Part shown: piece by piece, positions 18,599 through 26,297 of the stretch | How positions within the stretch are numbered: the stretch's first letter is position 1 | Layout of the letters: every line of letters starts with the position of its first letter | Assembly: GCA_030432255.1 (NCBI GenBank) | Contig: JAUIHS010000020.1 | Span: forward strand, 1 to 64,000 | Source: Phycisphaerae bacterium | GTDB lineage: Bacteria; Planctomycetota; Phycisphaerae; Phycisphaerales; UBA1924 | DNA length: 64,000 bases | Direction of reading: 5' to 3' | Translations under genes and position numbers: made by a program | The notes under the pieces: model-generated | Told to the model about the DNA's origin: nothing | The model's input: the letters and a program-made list of their open reading frames with translations, nothing else | Databases searched by the model: none

Positions 18599-19750
18599 CT
18601 ACGACTCGGTCAACAGGTCGAGGTAGGCGTGGTAAGCGTAGACCCGATCGCGCTGCTTGCCGGTTGTCTCGCGAAGTACACCCGCCTCTTCGAGCAACTC
18701 GATCGCCTTCCGCGATGGGGGCGCGGTCATGCCGAGAAGAACCACGGCGCGCGACACCGTCAGCACCGGATTGGAAGGCAGGAGGTCGAGCAACTGGATT
18801 GCCGCGACCGTCGCTCGCTCGTGGCCGATCACATGTTGACGATCATGCCCGATCAGGGCGTGGATGGCCTGCGCGATACGCACCCCGCCGTCCGCGGCAC
18901 TGGTGACGCAGTCCAGGAAGAAGGATGTCCACCCTTCCCAGTCGCCATCGGTGCGGACCGCAGCAAGCCGGGCGTAGTACTCCTGCTGGCGCCGCTTGAA
19001 GGCGACGCTCAGGTACAGCAGGGGCTGTTCAAGCAGGCCCCAGTGCTCGACCAGCAACGTGATGAGCATGCGGCCGATGCGCCCATTGCCGTCGAGAAAT
19101 GGATGGATGGTTTCAAACTGTACATGAGCGAGCCCCGCCTTGATCAGGGGCGGCAGCGGGTCGTCGGAGTGGATCCACTTCTCCAGTGCGGCCAGCTCAC
19201 GCGCAACTTCCTCATGGGGGGGCGGAACGAAGCGGGCATTGCCAGGCCGGGTGCCTCCAATCCAGTTCTGGCTGCGACGGATCTCGCCGGGGAGCTTGTC
19301 GTCGCCGCGAACGCCACGCATCAGGATGCGGTGAACGTCGCACAGCAGGCGCGTGCTCAGCGGCAGCCCGGCTGCGTCGGCAATGACGGTCCTGGCATGG
19401 TTGAGCCCATCGATGTAGTTGCAGACTTCTTCAACGTCAGCGGGACGGTCGGCGCTGCTGGTCGCCTCAAAGGTCGCAACATCCCGCAAGGTCGCCTGAG
19501 TCCCTTCAATCTGCGAAGACAGCACCGCCTCCTTGCGAACGAAGCCGTAGAGGAACCAGCTTTCGTCGGGAACCATCGAACCCGCCACCCGGAGTCGGCC
19601 GAGTGCGGCAAGCGCCTCGGCGTGTCGCTCGGCGAGCTCGTCGGCGACCGCGAGTGGCGGGTCAGCCGGGGGCAGGGGGAACGGAACGAACGCCCGAACG
19701 CTCTCGCCGTGGGCGTTGCTGACACGATATGTACCGGCCTGGCGGGTCAT
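18599..19750 (-). CDS. Fic-domain protein (putative AMP transferase)
   Basis: A protein of 383 residues with the complete Fic motif HPFLDGNGRIGR at 216-227 (catalytic His216, phosphate-binding GNG). Fic enzymes usually transfer AMP from ATP to a protein hydroxyl. Upstream in the same chain is SSQIEG (78-83), which fits the self-inhibitory S-x-x-x-E-(G/N) motif of class II Fic proteins, so activity is probably autoinhibited. The C-terminal part (about 300-383) resembles a winged helix (LTVSRAVVLLG then KAIELLEEAGVL). ATG 19750 is preceded by a good minus-strand promoter. It is divergent from the AbiEi-like gene, with the palindrome array between them. Target unknown. Confidence 0.9.
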   Translation of the reverse strand: MTRQAGTYRVSNAHGESVRAFVPFPLPPADPPLAVADELAERHAEALAALGRLRVAGSMVPDESWFLYGFVRKEAVLSSQIEGTQATLRDVATFEATSSADRPADVEEVCNYIDGLNHARTVIADAAGLPLSTRLLCDVHRILMRGVRGDDKLPGEIRRSQNWIGGTRPGNARFVPPPHEEVARELAALEKWIHSDDPLPPLIKAGLAHVQFETIHPFLDGNGRIGRMLITLLVEHWGLLEQPLLYLSVAFKRRQQEYYARLAAVRTDGDWEGWTSFFLDCVTSAADGGVRIAQAIHALIGHDRQHVIGHERATVAAIQLLDLLPSNPVLTVSRAVVLLGMTAPPSRKAIELLEEAGVLRETTGKQRDRVYAYHAYLDLLTES

Positions 19751-19780
19751 CGCTGGGAAGCGCCCCTTTCTGAGAGCGGT

Positions 19781-19809
19781 ATGCTACGAATCGATCGTTT
19801 CCGAGTCAA
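19781..19809 (-). promoter_or_regulatory. Sigma70-like promoter of fic
   Basis: On the minus strand TTGACT (19809-19804) is followed after exactly 17 bases by TAGCAT (19786-19781). Transcription would start near 19774, about 24 bases before the fic ATG. Confidence 0.6.
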
Positions 19810-19838
19810 GCCCAACAGAAAACGATCGTTTCCTAGTC
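19792..19838. promoter_or_regulatory. Two direct repeats at the fic promoter, likely operators
   Basis: CGATCGTTTCC(G/T)AGTC occurs at 19792-19807 and 19823-19838, 15 of 16 bases identical. The copies are 31 bases apart, about three helical turns. The first covers the spacer between the fic -35 and -10 elements and overlaps the -35. The second lies just upstream. Its core AAACGATCGTTT is itself a palindrome. Confidence 0.55.
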
Positions 19839-19901
19839 GTCCCGGGCTATCGCGGTCTCGGCCGTTGTGCCTAGGGTGGGGACTTTTTGTGGCGTTGATG
19901 T

Positions 19902-20232
19902 GGATCACGCAGTATATATACTGCGTGATCCGCCTGTGCTCATCAAACCTGCTTCTGAGTTCGCTGAAAGACCGATTTCTTCCAATCAAAATCCAATCTG
20001 ACGCCATCTCATCAGTACCCGCAGTATATATACTGCGGGTACTATCAACGAGACAGATCAAGTTGTCCCACCCACCTCCCAATTTTTGCCGATAAATTCT
20101 TCACTCAGAAGATCATGCAGTATATATACTGCATGACGAGGTCAATCCTATCTCCCGCTGAATTTTTGTAGGAGAAAAGAAGATCAGATGAAGACGTTTG
20201 CTGTGTTACGCAGTATATATACTGCGTAACAC
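19902..20232. repeat. Array of four perfect palindromes with a shared core
   Basis: Perfect palindromes lie at 19902-19931 (30 bp), 20014-20043 (30 bp), 20113-20136 (24 bp) and 20203-20232 (30 bp). All share the core GCAGTATATATACTGC. The outer arms differ between copies (GGATCAC, AGTACCC, TCAT, GTGTTAC) yet each is exactly complementary to its partner arm. The intervals are 82, 69 and 66 bases. The array fills the region between the divergent fic and abiEi-like genes and ends 24 bases before the abiEi start. No T-runs follow the palindromes, so they do not look like terminators. Operator sites for the adjacent AbiEi-like regulator or RNA hairpins are both possible. Confidence 0.85.
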
Positions 20233-20255
20233 GACGAATCCGAAAGGCGGTTCCT

Positions 20256-21131
20256 GTGGCAAGATCCCGGATCTCCATCGCAAAATCAGACATCGTCGGA
20301 ACACTCGACGCTGAGCGACGGCCGGTCTTCAAGCACACGGAGCTTGGCCGGATCTTCGATGCCAACCGCGATGACTGGCGGCTGCCGATGTCGATGAGAC
20401 TCGACGAGTTCATCGAGTACCTACGAAAGAACTCGAAACTACGCCGGCTTCGTCTACAGCTTCCGCACCGACCCGAGACTCTGTTCATCTGGGGGGAGGT
20501 CTCAGACATTTGCATTGGATGCGCTGTGAAGCCACGAGCGTATCTCTCGCACTACAGCGCGATGCAGTTCCATGAGCTGACAGGTCAAGTTCCCGAGATG
20601 ATCTACGTCAACCACGAGCAGAGGCCACAACCGAAGCCAGCGGTAGAGCCTACCCAGGAGACAATCAACAGGGCCTTTCGGGGCAAACAGCGCATGAGCA
20701 AGAACATTGCGCCTCTCGGTCGAAAGAAGCTCTGTTTGCTGAATGGAAAGCACACCGGCGATCTTGATGTCACAGAGGCCGAAGACTTCGACGGCAACCC
20801 AATCCGCGTTACTGGATTGGAGCGAACGCTCATCGACATCACGGTGAGGCCGGCATACTCCGGCGGCGTAAGAGAAGTCCTAGAGGCATTTCGACGAGCG
20901 GCTGACAGAGTGCAAGTAAACCGACTCATTGCAACGCTGCGAAAAATGGACTTCGTGTACCCATACGAACAGGCGATCGGTTTCTACATGGATCGATCGG
21001 GTGCGTACGAGGATCGCCGCCTAGAGCTGCTCAGAAAGAAGGGCTTCAAGCTCGACTTCTACATGACGTACGGGTTGAAGTCGAAGGATTATTCAGACAG
21101 GTGGAGGGTCTTCTACCCATCTGGCCTCTAG
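20256..21131 (+). CDS. abiEi: AbiEi-like antitoxin / transcriptional regulator
   Basis: A protein of 291 residues beginning at GTG 20256, 24 bases after the last palindrome. The N-terminal 90 residues look like a winged-helix segment (FKHTELGRIF, DEFIEYLRKNSKL). The middle and C-terminal part fits the AbiEi antitoxin family: SHYSAMQFHELTGQVP, then VTGLERTLIDITVRP, then GGVREVLEAFRRA. AbiEi proteins neutralise AbiEii nucleotidyltransferase toxins and repress their own promoter through inverted repeats, which fits the palindromes upstream. The matching AbiEii-like gene is convergent, overlapping 39 bases at the 3' ends, instead of following in one operon. The base composition is clearly less GC-rich than its neighbours, suggesting transfer. 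Confidence 0.75.
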   Translation: MARSRISIAKSDIVGTLDAERRPVFKHTELGRIFDANRDDWRLPMSMRLDEFIEYLRKNSKLRRLRLQLPHRPETLFIWGEVSDICIGCAVKPRAYLSHYSAMQFHELTGQVPEMIYVNHEQRPQPKPAVEPTQETINRAFRGKQRMSKNIAPLGRKKLCLLNGKHTGDLDVTEAEDFDGNPIRVTGLERTLIDITVRPAYSGGVREVLEAFRRAADRVQVNRLIATLRKMDFVYPYEQAIGFYMDRSGAYEDRRLELLRKKGFKLDFYMTYGLKSKDYSDRWRVFYPSGL

Positions 21132-22019
21132 CTGCGTCAACTGTTCAACGAGAAAATCGACATACTCGTCGAATGACAAGAGAGTCACTTCTGAAGAGAC
21201 AGTGCTTTCGACGGATGCGAAGTCATCTCGGTGGAACTCTCGATTCTCATCGATTTTACCGAGCAATCGGAGCGGCACTTTCTTCGCACTGAACACTTGT
21301 CGCAGGATCCCCCAGAACTCTTCGTTGTCCATCTCAACTTCGAGAGTTGTTACCACGTGGTGGACATCGAAGAAGTCCCTTGCGCGCGGACTGGCTGAGG
21401 AACTCATTACAGCCTCGCGGTACTCGGGCATCTGCTGGCAGATCGCTCGAATCTTCTCACAGACAAACATACGATCGGAATACACATAGACGTTGTAGCC
21501 ATCGATTTCCGTGAGCTGCTTGTCATCGCAGAACTCATGTTTGCTGAGGTCGACAGTGAACTTACGGCGACCAGACGGGCCAACTTCGATCGCCTGCCGT
21601 CTGCGATTCTCGTCGTCGCCCAGACGGTCGTACGTCTCTTGATCCAGGACCTTGAACGCAAGCTGATAGCCGCCCCAGAAATCCCCCAGCAAATCCTCTC
21701 GTAAATTGAGAGGCCGCCTTTCGAGCGCCACATCGAAAACTCGAAGTCCCTCAGCTCGAAAAGCGCCAGTGAGCAACTGCTCAAACAGGCCCCGGAGTTC
21801 ATCGATCGATCCCAACTCCTCTAGAGAACCATCGATGGAGAAGTCGACATCCAGAGAGCTGCGAACGGCAGCAGCCCCGGTGTGGGCGACTGCATTGCCC
21901 CCTTTGAGCACGAGTCGGTCGAGCAACTCATCACGAGATACAAGCGCCGTGATCGTGAGGCGTTTAACCTGCTCGATCCGCTGCTTCTCGTCACGAATTC
22001 TGTTCGGGCGCTTCGCCAT
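21093..22019 (-). CDS. abiEii: AbiEii-type nucleotidyltransferase toxin
   Basis: A protein of 308 residues. The frame is open to 22130, but I prefer ATG 22019 (AKRPNRIRDEKQ), since the upstream extension would read back toward the attachment repeat. It carries the nucleotidyltransferase signature LVLKGGNAV (36-44) followed by SSLDVDFSI, with metal ligands probably Asp57 and Asp59. AbiEii toxins add nucleotides to tRNA or related targets and block growth during phage infection, held in check by AbiEi. Only 80 bases separate the start from the left attachment repeat of the tRNA island, so this pair sits just outside it. Codon and base use are AT-richer than the core genes. Confidence 0.78.
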   Translation of the reverse strand: MAKRPNRIRDEKQRIEQVKRLTITALVSRDELLDRLVLKGGNAVAHTGAAAVRSSLDVDFSIDGSLEELGSIDELRGLFEQLLTGAFRAEGLRVFDVALERRPLNLREDLLGDFWGGYQLAFKVLDQETYDRLGDDENRRRQAIEVGPSGRRKFTVDLSKHEFCDDKQLTEIDGYNVYVYSDRMFVCEKIRAICQQMPEYREAVMSSSASPRARDFFDVHHVVTTLEVEMDNEEFWGILRQVFSAKKVPLRLLGKIDENREFHRDDFASVESTVSSEVTLLSFDEYVDFLVEQLTQLEARWVEDPPPV

Positions 22020-22099
22020 CAACCGGAGAGTATCTCCCGCTACCGGCTGCAAAGTACCGGGGATCGCGCCTAGGCTCCCCCTCGTGCACAACCATTCAG

Positions 22100-22150
22100 A
22101 AAGTGCCCCCCGAAGGACTCGAACCTTCAACCCGCTGATTAAGAGTCAGC
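22100..22150. repeat. Left attachment repeat (partial tRNA-Lys copy)
   Basis: These 51 bases are identical to 34730-34780. They contain the 3' 47 nt of tRNA-Lys, from the anticodon stem to the discriminator base. Similarity extends left to 22077 (compare 34707) with three mismatches. The 5' half of the tRNA is missing here, so this copy is not a functional tRNA. Confidence 0.92.
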
Positions 22151-22194
22151 GGGCAAACCCGCCTATTGGGGCGTCAGGGGGGATTTTCGGGGGG

Positions 22195-22233
22195 TACGCA
22201 CCAAATACGCACCACGGGCTCGGTACGCACCAC
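22195..22233. promoter_or_regulatory. Left arm-type integrase-site candidates
   Basis: TACGCACCA(A/C) occurs three times (22195, 22206, 22224), 45-80 bases inside the left attachment repeat. GCACCAAATACGCACCAC (22198-22215) is repeated exactly at 34573-34590, inside the right end. Paired arm sites flanking a core are expected for lambda-type integrases. Confidence 0.5.
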
Positions 22234-22375
22234 GAAGATCCCGATTTAGGCCGCATTGTGGCGGCTTGGTCGCAAATCCCTTCCACGCTTCGGGCAGCGA
22301 TCATTGCAATTGTCGAGAGCCACGATGCCACGAAGGGGGTGGCATCATGACGCCTCCGGCCTCACGAGATGTGGT

Positions 22376-22482
22376 TGCGCATTCCTTGTCCGCGTTGTCC
22401 GCGTTGTCCGCACCCTCGATTTTGAGGCGTGAGGGGCGTTCTTGCGGTCGTGATGCGGACAAGGGTGACCAGCCGCGGACAA
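22376..22482. repeat. Left iteron cluster (TTGTCCGC / GCGGACAA)
   Basis: TTGTCCGC occurs at 22386, 22395 and 22404 with a 9-base period, and its complement GCGGACAA at 22455 and 22475. Positions 22376-22412 are an inverted copy of 33152-33188, with 36 of 37 bases matching. The cluster lies in the 423-base gap (22151-22573) before the methyltransferase gene; besides this and the arm sites I see nothing else there. Confidence 0.75.
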
Positions 22483-22573
22483 GCACTTCAATCGAAATTG
22501 ATCGAGCAAGCCGCTCCGGCTGGTCGCCGTGGCGACTGTCATCTCTCCTCCTCCAAGCAAGGACGCACACACC

Positions 22574-23962
22574 ATGAAGGTCTCACTTCGCGCCATCACT
22601 GACATCACCCCGTACGAATCCAACCCGCGCCAGAACGACGCCGCTGTTGCTGCTGTGGCCAACAGCATTCGCGAGTACGGCTGGCGGCAGCCGATCGTCG
22701 TGGACGCCGATGGCGTCGTCGTCGCGGGCCACACGCGGCTCAAGGCCGCCGAGCAGTTGGGCCTCGAGAAGGTGCCCGTGCACGTCGCCGAAGACCTGAC
22801 ACCTGAGCAGGCTCGCGCGTATCGCATCGCTGACAACCAGTCCGCCTCTATCGCTGAGTGGGACTTCGAGTTGCTGGCCTTCGAGATCGGCGAACTCAAG
22901 GACCTCGAATACGATCTCGACATGCTCGGCTTCGACGCCGACGAACTGGCCCGTCTGCTCTCTGGCGATGCCGGTGTCTCCGAGGGCGAGACGGATGCCG
23001 ACGCCGTACCTGAGCCGCCTGACGAACCCGTCACGCAACGCGGTGACCTGTGGATTCTCGATGGCCACCGCTTGCTGTGCGGTGACAGCGGCAGCGTGAC
23101 GGACCTCGACCGCCTGCTCGACGGCACGGCCATCGACCTCATCAACATGGACCCGCCCTACAACGTTCGCGTCGAGCCTCGGTCGAACAACGCCATCGCT
23201 GCGGGCCTATCCTCGTTCGCTGGGTCAAAAGCGCAAACGTCCGGGGGCGGGGGGCACCATCAGAAGTTCGACGTGGAACGCCACCCTGAGAAGTCACAGC
23301 CCACGACGAGGAAGATGCGGCCCAAGGATCGGCCGCTCGAGAACGACTTCGTCACCGACGAAGCCTTCGACGAGATGCTGCTGGCGTGGTTCGGCAATGC
23401 CGCGCGCGTCCTGAAGCCTGGCGGGTCGTTCTACATCTGGGGCGGGTACGCCAACCTCGGCAACTACCCGGGTCCGCTGGAAGCCTGCGGCCTGTACTTC
23501 AGCCAAGCGGTCGTCTGGGACAAGCAGCACCCCGTGCTCACCCGCAAGGATTTCATGGGCGCGTTCGAGATCTGCTTCTACGGCTGGAAGCAGGTTCCCG
23601 GCAGCCCCCACCACTTCTTCGGCCCGAACAACGCGACGGACCTGTGGCATGTGAAGAAGGTCAATCCCACGGCGATGATCCATTTAACCCAAAAACCCGT
23701 AGAGCTCGCCACGCGGGCCATCCAGTACTCGTCGCGGCCCGGAGAGGCGGTTCTCGACCTCTTCGGCGGCTCGGGGTCCACGCTGATCGGGTGCGAACAG
23801 ACGGGACGCACGGCGTTCCTGATGGAGATTGATCCGGCGTACTGCGACGTGATCGTTCAGCGATGGGAGGCGTTCACGGGGAAGAAGGCCGAGCGGGTGC
23901 CTGCGAACGCTGACGCCGCAGAAACCGCCCCGGCGCTCGCCGAGGCGGAAGGGGGTGCGTGA
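22574..23962 (+). CDS. ParB-domain beta-class DNA methyltransferase
   Basis: A protein of 462 residues; ATG 22574 is preceded by AAGGA ten bases upstream. Residues 1-120 are a ParB/Spo0J-like N-terminal domain (ITPYESNPRQND, VVAGHTRLKAAEQLG, RIADNQSA). The methyltransferase follows: DPPY at 193-196 and, later, FGGSGS at 397-402. Motif IV coming before motif I marks a beta-class N6-adenine or N4-cytosine methylase. Fusions of this kind are typical of phages and integrated elements, where they protect or mark element DNA. No matching restriction gene adjoins it. The stop overlaps an in-frame ATG (TGATG at 23960) that opens into a frame antisense to the next gene. Confidence 0.9.
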   Translation: MKVSLRAITDITPYESNPRQNDAAVAAVANSIREYGWRQPIVVDADGVVVAGHTRLKAAEQLGLEKVPVHVAEDLTPEQARAYRIADNQSASIAEWDFELLAFEIGELKDLEYDLDMLGFDADELARLLSGDAGVSEGETDADAVPEPPDEPVTQRGDLWILDGHRLLCGDSGSVTDLDRLLDGTAIDLINMDPPYNVRVEPRSNNAIAAGLSSFAGSKAQTSGGGGHHQKFDVERHPEKSQPTTRKMRPKDRPLENDFVTDEAFDEMLLAWFGNAARVLKPGGSFYIWGGYANLGNYPGPLEACGLYFSQAVVWDKQHPVLTRKDFMGAFEICFYGWKQVPGSPHHFFGPNNATDLWHVKKVNPTAMIHLTQKPVELATRAIQYSSRPGEAVLDLFGGSGSTLIGCEQTGRTAFLMEIDPAYCDVIVQRWEAFTGKKAERVPANADAAETAPALAEAEGGA

Positions 23963-24033
23963 TGCCGATGCACATCGACTGGGTCTATGACCACGGCGAG
24001 TGCGATGTCCGCGCCGAGTGGCTGGGGATTGAC

Positions 24034-24636
24034 TCAGCCGTTGAAGGCGAAGCGCCCGCGCTCGACCTTGACGAAGCGTGCGTCGTCGCCCTTGGTGGCG
24101 ATCTCGCGGGTCATGGCGGCGTAGAGCGTCGCGTGGGGCGTCTTGCCGTTCGTCGTCCAGCCGAGCGCCATGGCGCCGACGACGATCTCCTTGGACGCCA
24201 TCGGTTCAGTTGCCTTGGCCAGCACCTGCGCCGCCGCGTCGAGCAGGCTGATGCGCGTGGGCGTGTCCGGCGTGGGCTTCGTCGGCTTCGGCTTCTTCGG
24301 CTCGGCGTCCGTCTTGTCGGGCACGTCGCCGTGGGCGCGCTCCGTGGCCCGTGTCGCGCCCTTGCCTCGCTTGGACGCCGTGCCCGCACCCTTCTTTCCC
24401 GTCGCGGCACGCGGCGTTGTACGGCCTCCTGTGGCCTCCTGTCCGCCCTCGTTCTCGTCACCCTCGTAGACGCCCCGCAGGCGCTGGGCGCTCTTGATGC
24501 GGATCGTCTTGCCGGTGGCCAGGTTCGTGGCGTTCCAGCCACCGCTGGCGTGTTCGGCGTCGATGCGCACAGGGACGACCTTGTCGCTGACCTTCGCGGT
24601 GTACGTCGTTCCGATGGCGATGTCTGCCTTCTTCAT
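24034..24636 (-). CDS. HARE-HTH (winged-helix) protein with basic linker
   Basis: A protein of 200 residues with AAGGA before ATG 24636. Residues 1-60 form a small beta-rich segment (TTYTAKVSDKVVPVRID, then NLATGKTIRIKSAQRL). A Lys/Pro/Thr-rich linker follows (about 70-125). The last 75 residues fit a HARE-HTH/HB1 winged helix (SLLDAAAQVLAKATEPMASK, then ALGWTTNGKTPHATLYAAM). HARE-HTH domains are linked to DNA-modification systems, where they are proposed to read modified bases. Its place beside a DNA methyltransferase fits that. It is transcribed toward the methyltransferase gene, followed by only 71 bases. Confidence 0.8.
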   Translation of the reverse strand: MKKADIAIGTTYTAKVSDKVVPVRIDAEHASGGWNATNLATGKTIRIKSAQRLRGVYEGDENEGGQEATGGRTTPRAATGKKGAGTASKRGKGATRATERAHGDVPDKTDAEPKKPKPTKPTPDTPTRISLLDAAAQVLAKATEPMASKEIVVGAMALGWTTNGKTPHATLYAAMTREIATKGDDARFVKVERGRFAFNG

Positions 24637-24660
24637 GGTGTGTCCTTTCGGGTGATGGGG

Positions 24661-24888
24661 TTACGGGTTGGATTCGCGGCCGAGGTCGTACGCACGCTCC
24701 AGCGCTTCGCGGACGCACCAGACGGCCACGTCGTGGAAGTCGAGGCCGTCGCTGTAGCGCGTCTCCAGCGTGGGGATGCTCAGGACGCGCCGTGCGATCT
24801 CGACAAGTTCGGGCCGCGGGGGCGGCTCGGTGGGATGCATGCGTGGGTGGCTCGGGGGAATACTTCCGGGGGATCCGGGGGTGGGCAT
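24661..24888 (-). CDS. Small conserved protein, DUF6900-like
   Basis: A protein of 75 residues. The frame is open to 25188, but AGGAG lies directly before ATG 24888, and the upstream translation looks antisense. The C-terminal half (ELVEIARRVLSIPTLETR, then DGLDFHDVAVWCVREALERA) matches what I remember of the DUF6900 family, found in phages and mobile elements with no known function. It sits 24 bases before the HARE-HTH gene, probably in one transcript. The family assignment is from memory and moderately sure. Confidence 0.65.
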   Translation of the reverse strand: MPTPGSPGSIPPSHPRMHPTEPPPRPELVEIARRVLSIPTLETRYSDGLDFHDVAVWCVREALERAYDLGRESNP

Positions 24889-24995
24889 GGTGGTGTCTCC
24901 TTTCTTGGACACACTGAGCCATGGGTTCCCGCCGTCAGCAAGGCATTCCTGCGAGGATTCGAAGGACATCTCGCACATTCCGGAAAGGGTGAGGC

Positions 24996-25283
24996 ATGAG
25001 TGCCGAGGAGTACGAGGTCGGGTACGGGAAACCGCCGCGGCATGCGCAGTTCCGCCGTGGGAATCCAGGTGGGCCGGGGCGGCCGAGGAGGTCGTCGCTG
25101 TCGCGCCACCTGCGGGCCATCCTGGAAGAGGAGCGCGCAGGTGTGACGGTTGGTGAAGCGCTGGTGCGTATCGCGACGCAGCGGACACTTGAAGAAATCA
25201 CCGACGATGAACTGAAGGACATGCGCGAGCGGTTGTGGGCGGCGCTCGAAGTGGGCGCGGGAGACGGGGACACCAACGACTGA
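24996..25283 (+). CDS. DUF5681 family phage-type protein
   Basis: A protein of 95 residues. The N terminus YEVGYGKPPRHAQFRRGNPG followed by GPGRPRR is the hallmark of DUF5681, a family of small basic proteins encoded next to phage packaging genes. A purine-rich ribosome site (GGAAAGGGTGAGG) precedes ATG 24996. The gene is divergent from the DUF6900-like gene and runs into the terminase-small-subunit-like gene 19 bases later. The exact role is not known to me; the basic N terminus suggests nucleic-acid binding. Confidence 0.75.
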   Translation: MSAEEYEVGYGKPPRHAQFRRGNPGGPGRPRRSSLSRHLRAILEEERAGVTVGEALVRIATQRTLEEITDDELKDMRERLWAALEVGAGDGDTND

Positions 25284-25302
25284 CACCGGAAGGGGGTCGG
25301 GG

Positions 25303-25743
25303 ATGGCCGACGAAGAGCGAACACCGCGTGACGATCCGAGCGACGTCATCGAAGAGGACATGGATCTGCTGACGGACCTGTCGCCGAAGCAGCAGTTGGC
25401 ATTGCAGGCGCTGTTGCGCGAACACAGCGTGGTCAAGGTGGCCGAGTCGGTCGGGGTCACGGACCGGACGATCTACAACTGGCTGAACCTGCCCGCGTTC
25501 GCGCGGGCGTACCGACGGTTCCGGCGTGACGCCTTCGTCCAGGCGGTCGGGCTCACGCAGCGGTACGCGCCGCTGGCGGTGAACACGCTGGCCAAGATCC
25601 TCACGGACACCAATGCGCCCACGCATGCCCAGGTCACGGCGGCGAACTCGCTGCTCCGGTTCGCACGCGAGGGCATCGAACTGGACGACCTGGTGGCGCG
25701 CGTCGAGGTACTCGAGGGTGACGCCAGTGAGGAGGTGCTGTGA
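25303..25743 (+). CDS. Helix-turn-helix protein resembling a phage terminase small subunit
   Basis: A protein of 146 residues. A helix-turn-helix follows an acidic N terminus (LSPKQQLALQALL, VKVAESVGVTDRTIYNWL), and the rest is helical (LTQRYAPLAVNTLAKIL then TAANSLLRFAREGIELDDL). This layout resembles phage small terminase/phBC6A51-type proteins, which recognise the DNA packaging site. No large terminase gene is in the element, so if the call is right it may redirect a helper phage's packaging, as in phage satellites. A plain regulator cannot be excluded. The following gene starts inside its stop codon (TGATG). Confidence 0.65.
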   Translation: MADEERTPRDDPSDVIEEDMDLLTDLSPKQQLALQALLREHSVVKVAESVGVTDRTIYNWLNLPAFARAYRRFRRDAFVQAVGLTQRYAPLAVNTLAKILTDTNAPTHAQVTAANSLLRFAREGIELDDLVARVEVLEGDASEEVL

Positions 25744-25949
25744 TGGGCGTCAAACAGCGGGTGGCGGCCCTGGAGAAGCGGAAGCGGAAGGGGGAGCTGG
25801 CGTCCTGCCCTTCATGCTCAGGGTACGGGGTGCCGGTGATCACGTACGACGGGGTAGCCGATCGGGAGGGGTGTGCGGCGTGTGGACGGTCGTATGTGCT
25901 GATGGCGTTTGTGGGGTGGGAGGCCAACGACGATGGCCAGGGCGATTGA
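25743..25949 (+). CDS. Small zinc-ribbon protein
   Basis: A protein of 68 residues with two C-x-x-C pairs (CPSC and CAAC) about 26 residues apart, expected to bind one zinc ion. ATG 25743 overlaps the preceding stop, with GAGGAGG upstream, so translation is coupled to the small-terminase-like gene. The last 18 residues (VLMAFVGWEANDDG) recur as a remnant 2.5 kb downstream at 28.5 kb. Function unknown. Confidence 0.65.
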   Translation: MGVKQRVAALEKRKRKGELASCPSCSGYGVPVITYDGVADREGCAACGRSYVLMAFVGWEANDDGQGD

Positions 25950-26297
25950 GTGGCTGAAGTGATCTGGCAGTGGCCCCGTCAACAACTCCTTCCTTTTGGC
26001 AAGGCGAACCGGCACATTCAATGGGAACGAGCCATCCTGCCCACGCCAGAGACAGGGGGCTCGAATGTCCCGTTGTGGTTGGTCGGCACCTGCCCGCTGG
26101 TATTCACCTGACACCGTACCGGGCACATCATCACGTCCGGGAGTGTCGGCACTGCGGCCGACGACTACTGGTCGAACGAAGCCTGGAAGGGACAATAATC
26201 GCCCACAGGTCGCCGATTTCGTGATTTGCGAAAGATTGCAGTAGCCAGCGGCCGATTTGAGACGTATGCTTTCGAGATTCACGAAGGAGCAGGCCAT
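25950..26297. other. Gap before the XRE gene, possibly gene debris
   Basis: These 348 bases hold no convincing intact gene. A GTG at 25950 opens 53 codons ending TGA near 26110. In another frame further on is HVRECRHCGRRLLVE, a zinc-ribbon-like segment. Two short coding-like pieces in different frames suggest a frameshifted remnant, but this is uncertain. The upstream edge of the XRE-PIN cargo lies here. Confidence 0.35.

Noticed and set aside
18217..18906. Plus-strand open frame of 229 codons
   Set aside because: Arg-rich, no recognisable motif, and it runs into the antisense of the fic gene. No ribosome binding site.
18554..20095. Plus-strand open frame of 513 codons
   Set aside because: Lies opposite fic, whose complete Fic motif is on the other strand; the end of this frame translates the palindromes, not a protein.
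19902..20232. Reading the palindrome array as a CRISPR array or as terminators
   Set aside because: Arms differ between units, spacers are 66-82 bases, and no cas genes adjoin. No T-runs follow the dyads as needed for intrinsic terminators. The recurring QYIYC translation on both strands comes from the core only.
22104..22150. A second tRNA-Lys gene at the left end of the island
   Set aside because: Only the 3' 47 nt are present. The D arm and 5' acceptor strand are missing, so it is an attachment-site copy.
23959..24999. Plus-strand open frame of 346 codons after the methyltransferase
   Set aside because: From about 24034 onward it is antisense to the HARE-HTH and DUF6900-like genes, which have good ribosome sites. 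Only the first 25 or so codons look protein-like.
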